From the NCBI RefSeq assembly GCF_030286555.1, contig NZ_JASVWF010000001.1, positions 1,488,001 through 1,552,000 of the forward strand: 64,000 nucleotides of DNA, given 5' to 3'. Positions 62,792 to 64,000 of this stretch are shown here, piece by piece. Under the pieces are notes generated by a model. The model saw only the letters and a list, made by a program, of their open reading frames with translations. It was not told the DNA's origin and searched no databases. Position 1 is the first letter of the stretch, and every line of letters starts with the position of its first letter. A program made the translations under genes and the position numbers. Origin of the DNA: Actinomycetospora termitidis. GTDB lineage: Bacteria > Actinomycetota > Actinomycetes > Mycobacteriales > Pseudonocardiaceae.

Positions 62792-63453
62792 GCCGCGCGC
62801 TGATCGCGCTCGCGACCGTCCTCGGTCTGCTGGTCGGCGGCGGGGTCGCGTGGGCGGCGTGGACGAGCAGCGGGCCCGGCAGCGCGACCGCCCGGGCGAA
62901 CACCCTCGGCACCCCCACGGCGACCGCGTCCGCGTGGACGTGCGGCACCACGCCCTCCGGCTTCGCCGCGAGCGGGCGCGGGGTCGAGTCCTTCGGCGAG
63001 CAGGTGGTGACCACGACGACGGCCACGCCGCGTGCGGCCACGACGACGACCACGACCGCCGCGCCCCCGCCGGCGACCACGACGACGACCACCCCGAGCA
63101 TCACGACCGCCGTCCCCACCTCGACCAGCAGCGCGGCGCCGACCACGACGACCACGGTCTCGCCGACCACGTCGACCAGCGGCGCGGTGAGCGGGCTGGG
63201 CGCGGCGGCCGCGACGCTGCGCTGGTCGGCCGTCCCCGGGGCCGCCGCCTACCAGTTCCAGGCCGCTCCGACGGCCGACTTCGCCGTCCCGAGCACCGGG
63301 GGCACGACGAGCGGGCTCTCCTCCACCGTGACCGTCCGCGCCCTCCTGGTGCGGGTCACGGTGTACCTGCGCGTCCGCGCGGTGTCGGGAGCGTGGAGCG
63401 GTCCGTGGAGCCCGACGCTGACGACGACCGCCGGGCCCTGCCTCGCCGGATGA
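62788..63453 (+). CDS. Surface protein with Thr-rich linker and FN3-like end, gene 3
   Basis: A 221-residue exported protein. The signal region LIALATVLGLLVGGGVAWAAW is followed by TSSGPGSATA, typical of SipW-dependent exports. A long Thr-rich linker (about residues 72-135) comes next, then a fibronectin-III-like domain (LRWSAVPGAAAYQFQAAP and TVYLRVRAVSGAWSGPWS). The GTG start overlaps gene 2 in GTGA. It probably sits at the cell surface with genes 1 and 2. Confidence 0.6.
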   Translation: MSRALIALATVLGLLVGGGVAWAAWTSSGPGSATARANTLGTPTATASAWTCGTTPSGFAASGRGVESFGEQVVTTTTATPRAATTTTTTAAPPPATTTTTTPSITTAVPTSTSSAAPTTTTTVSPTTSTSGAVSGLGAAAATLRWSAVPGAAAYQFQAAPTADFAVPSTGGTTSGLSSTVTVRALLVRVTVYLRVRAVSGAWSGPWSPTLTTTAGPCLAG

Positions 63454-63505
63454 ACGTCGTGTTGCGGGCCCGACGCGCGGGCGGGCGGCGTGGCAGGGTC
63501 GGCCC

Positions 63506-63961
63506 ATGGGTCTCCCGGAGCACGACCGCCTGTCCGCCGGCCGCGAGGTCGTGTACGCCAAGGACGCGAAGGGGCTGAGCTGGCAGCAGCTCGCGGACGC
63601 CCTGGACCGCTCGCTAGTGTGGACGACGTCGGCCCTGCTCGGCCAGCAGCCCCTGGACGCCGAGCAGGCGCAGCGGGTCGGCGGGCTGCTCGGGCTCGAC
63701 GACGACACGGTCGCGGCGCTCTCGCTCCCACCCGTGCGCGGCGAGGCGGCCCTCGACCCGACCGAGCCGGTGACCTACCGGCTGCAGGAGGCCCTGCAGG
63801 TCTACAGCGGCGCGCTGCACGAGCTGATCCGCGAGGAGTTCGGGGACGGCATCATGTCGGCGATCGACTTCAGCATGAGCTTCGAGCGCGAGGAGGACCC
63901 GAAGGGTGACCGGGTGAAGCTCGTCTGGAGTGGCAAGTTCCTGCCCTACAAGGTCTTCTGA
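63506..63961 (+). CDS. cynS: Cyanate hydratase (cyanase)
   Basis: A 151-residue enzyme that breaks cyanate with bicarbonate to ammonia and CO2, working as a decamer. The C-terminal core TYRLQEALQVY, HELIREEFGDGIMSAIDF and GKFLPYKVF matches E. coli CynS, with catalytic Arg92, Glu95 and Ser118. The N-terminus is the helical domain common to cyanases. No cyanate transporter or carbonic anhydrase is seen beside it. Confidence 0.93.
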   Translation: MGLPEHDRLSAGREVVYAKDAKGLSWQQLADALDRSLVWTTSALLGQQPLDAEQAQRVGGLLGLDDDTVAALSLPPVRGEAALDPTEPVTYRLQEALQVYSGALHELIREEFGDGIMSAIDFSMSFEREEDPKGDRVKLVWSGKFLPYKVF

Positions 63962-63966
63962 ACGGC

Positions 63967-64000
63967 GTGACCGAGCTCGTCGTCCTCCTCGATCCCGCCG
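63967..64000 (+). CDS. Start of a downstream gene, cut by the window end
   Basis: A GTG at 63967, 5 nt after the cynS stop, opens a frame reading TELVVLLDPA up to the edge. It is too short to identify; it may share an operon with cynS. Confidence 0.35.
   Translation, partial: MTELVVLLDPA

Overview
The window looks like chromosomal DNA of a very GC-rich, mycothiol-using actinomycete, most likely Pseudonocardiales (Pseudonocardia/Actinomycetospora-like; this placement is inference). The supporting signs are the SepH gene, an S-(hydroxymethyl)mycothiol dehydrogenase, a DUF2537 protein beside a SpoU methyltransferase and serC as in Mycobacterium, a type VII secretion (ESX) locus, a BldM-like regulator, many GTG/TTG starts, and many genes whose -10 box ends 6-7 nt before the start codon, as in leaderless transcription. 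I found no tRNA, rRNA, prophage, complete insertion sequence or CRISPR array.

Layout. 0-9.5 kb: end of an NCS2 permease; dimethyl-sulfone monooxygenase sfnG behind a Cys-containing leader peptide; a haem-b/molybdopterin oxidoreductase with a small membrane partner, divergent from a TetR regulator; dodecin; an MFS exporter; an AbiEi/DUF559 protein; a GCS2-type ligase; a DUF151 nuclease. 9.7-14.9 kb: SpoU methyltransferase, DUF2537, sepH, serC, pdxH and a DUF6247/RelE-like toxin-antitoxin pair. 14.9-22.2 kb: MFS transporter; a membrane-sensor/FHA/Ser-Thr-kinase operon divergent from a histidine-kinase remnant with an acidic repeat tail; a phosphotransferase. 22.2-32.2 kb: CehA-like hydrolase, MarR and ABC exporter around a shared operator; hydrolase; aldose epimerase and PfkB kinase; citrate synthase; photolyase. 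32.2-36.7 kb: NatAB-like ABC exporter, a small membrane protein and a tandem GGCT-domain protein. 36-42.6 kb: mycothiol-dependent formaldehyde dehydrogenase with an MBL hydrolase, then a polyhydroxybutyrate gene set (thiolase, PhaC-like synthase, divergent PhaB-like reductase) and an HSL-type esterase. 42.9-51.9 kb: Mn2+ riboswitch with a GDT1 exporter, a lyase-like lipoprotein, glutamate racemase, a reductase, NDH-2, aroQ, a receiver without its phospho-Asp, and a WYL regulator.

51.9-61.2 kb is the most unusual part. A compact ESX locus (EspC-like, eccD, eccC, two WXG100 proteins, eccB) is bounded at each end by a DtxR/IdeR-type iron box. The right box overlaps the promoter of a siderophore-type formyltransferase. 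The left box lies ahead of a roughly 115-nt stretch ending in a perfect hairpin, a candidate iron-responsive small RNA. eccC and eccD start inside the same palindrome. mycP, eccE and eccA are absent from the window. 61.3-64 kb holds three coupled genes for surface proteins with SipW-type signal regions, cyanase, and the start of another gene.

Several short dispersed repeats are present. The clearest is a 26-bp unit that has entered the PfkB kinase gene in frame with a 10-bp duplication on each side; a second copy starts just after the serC stop codon.
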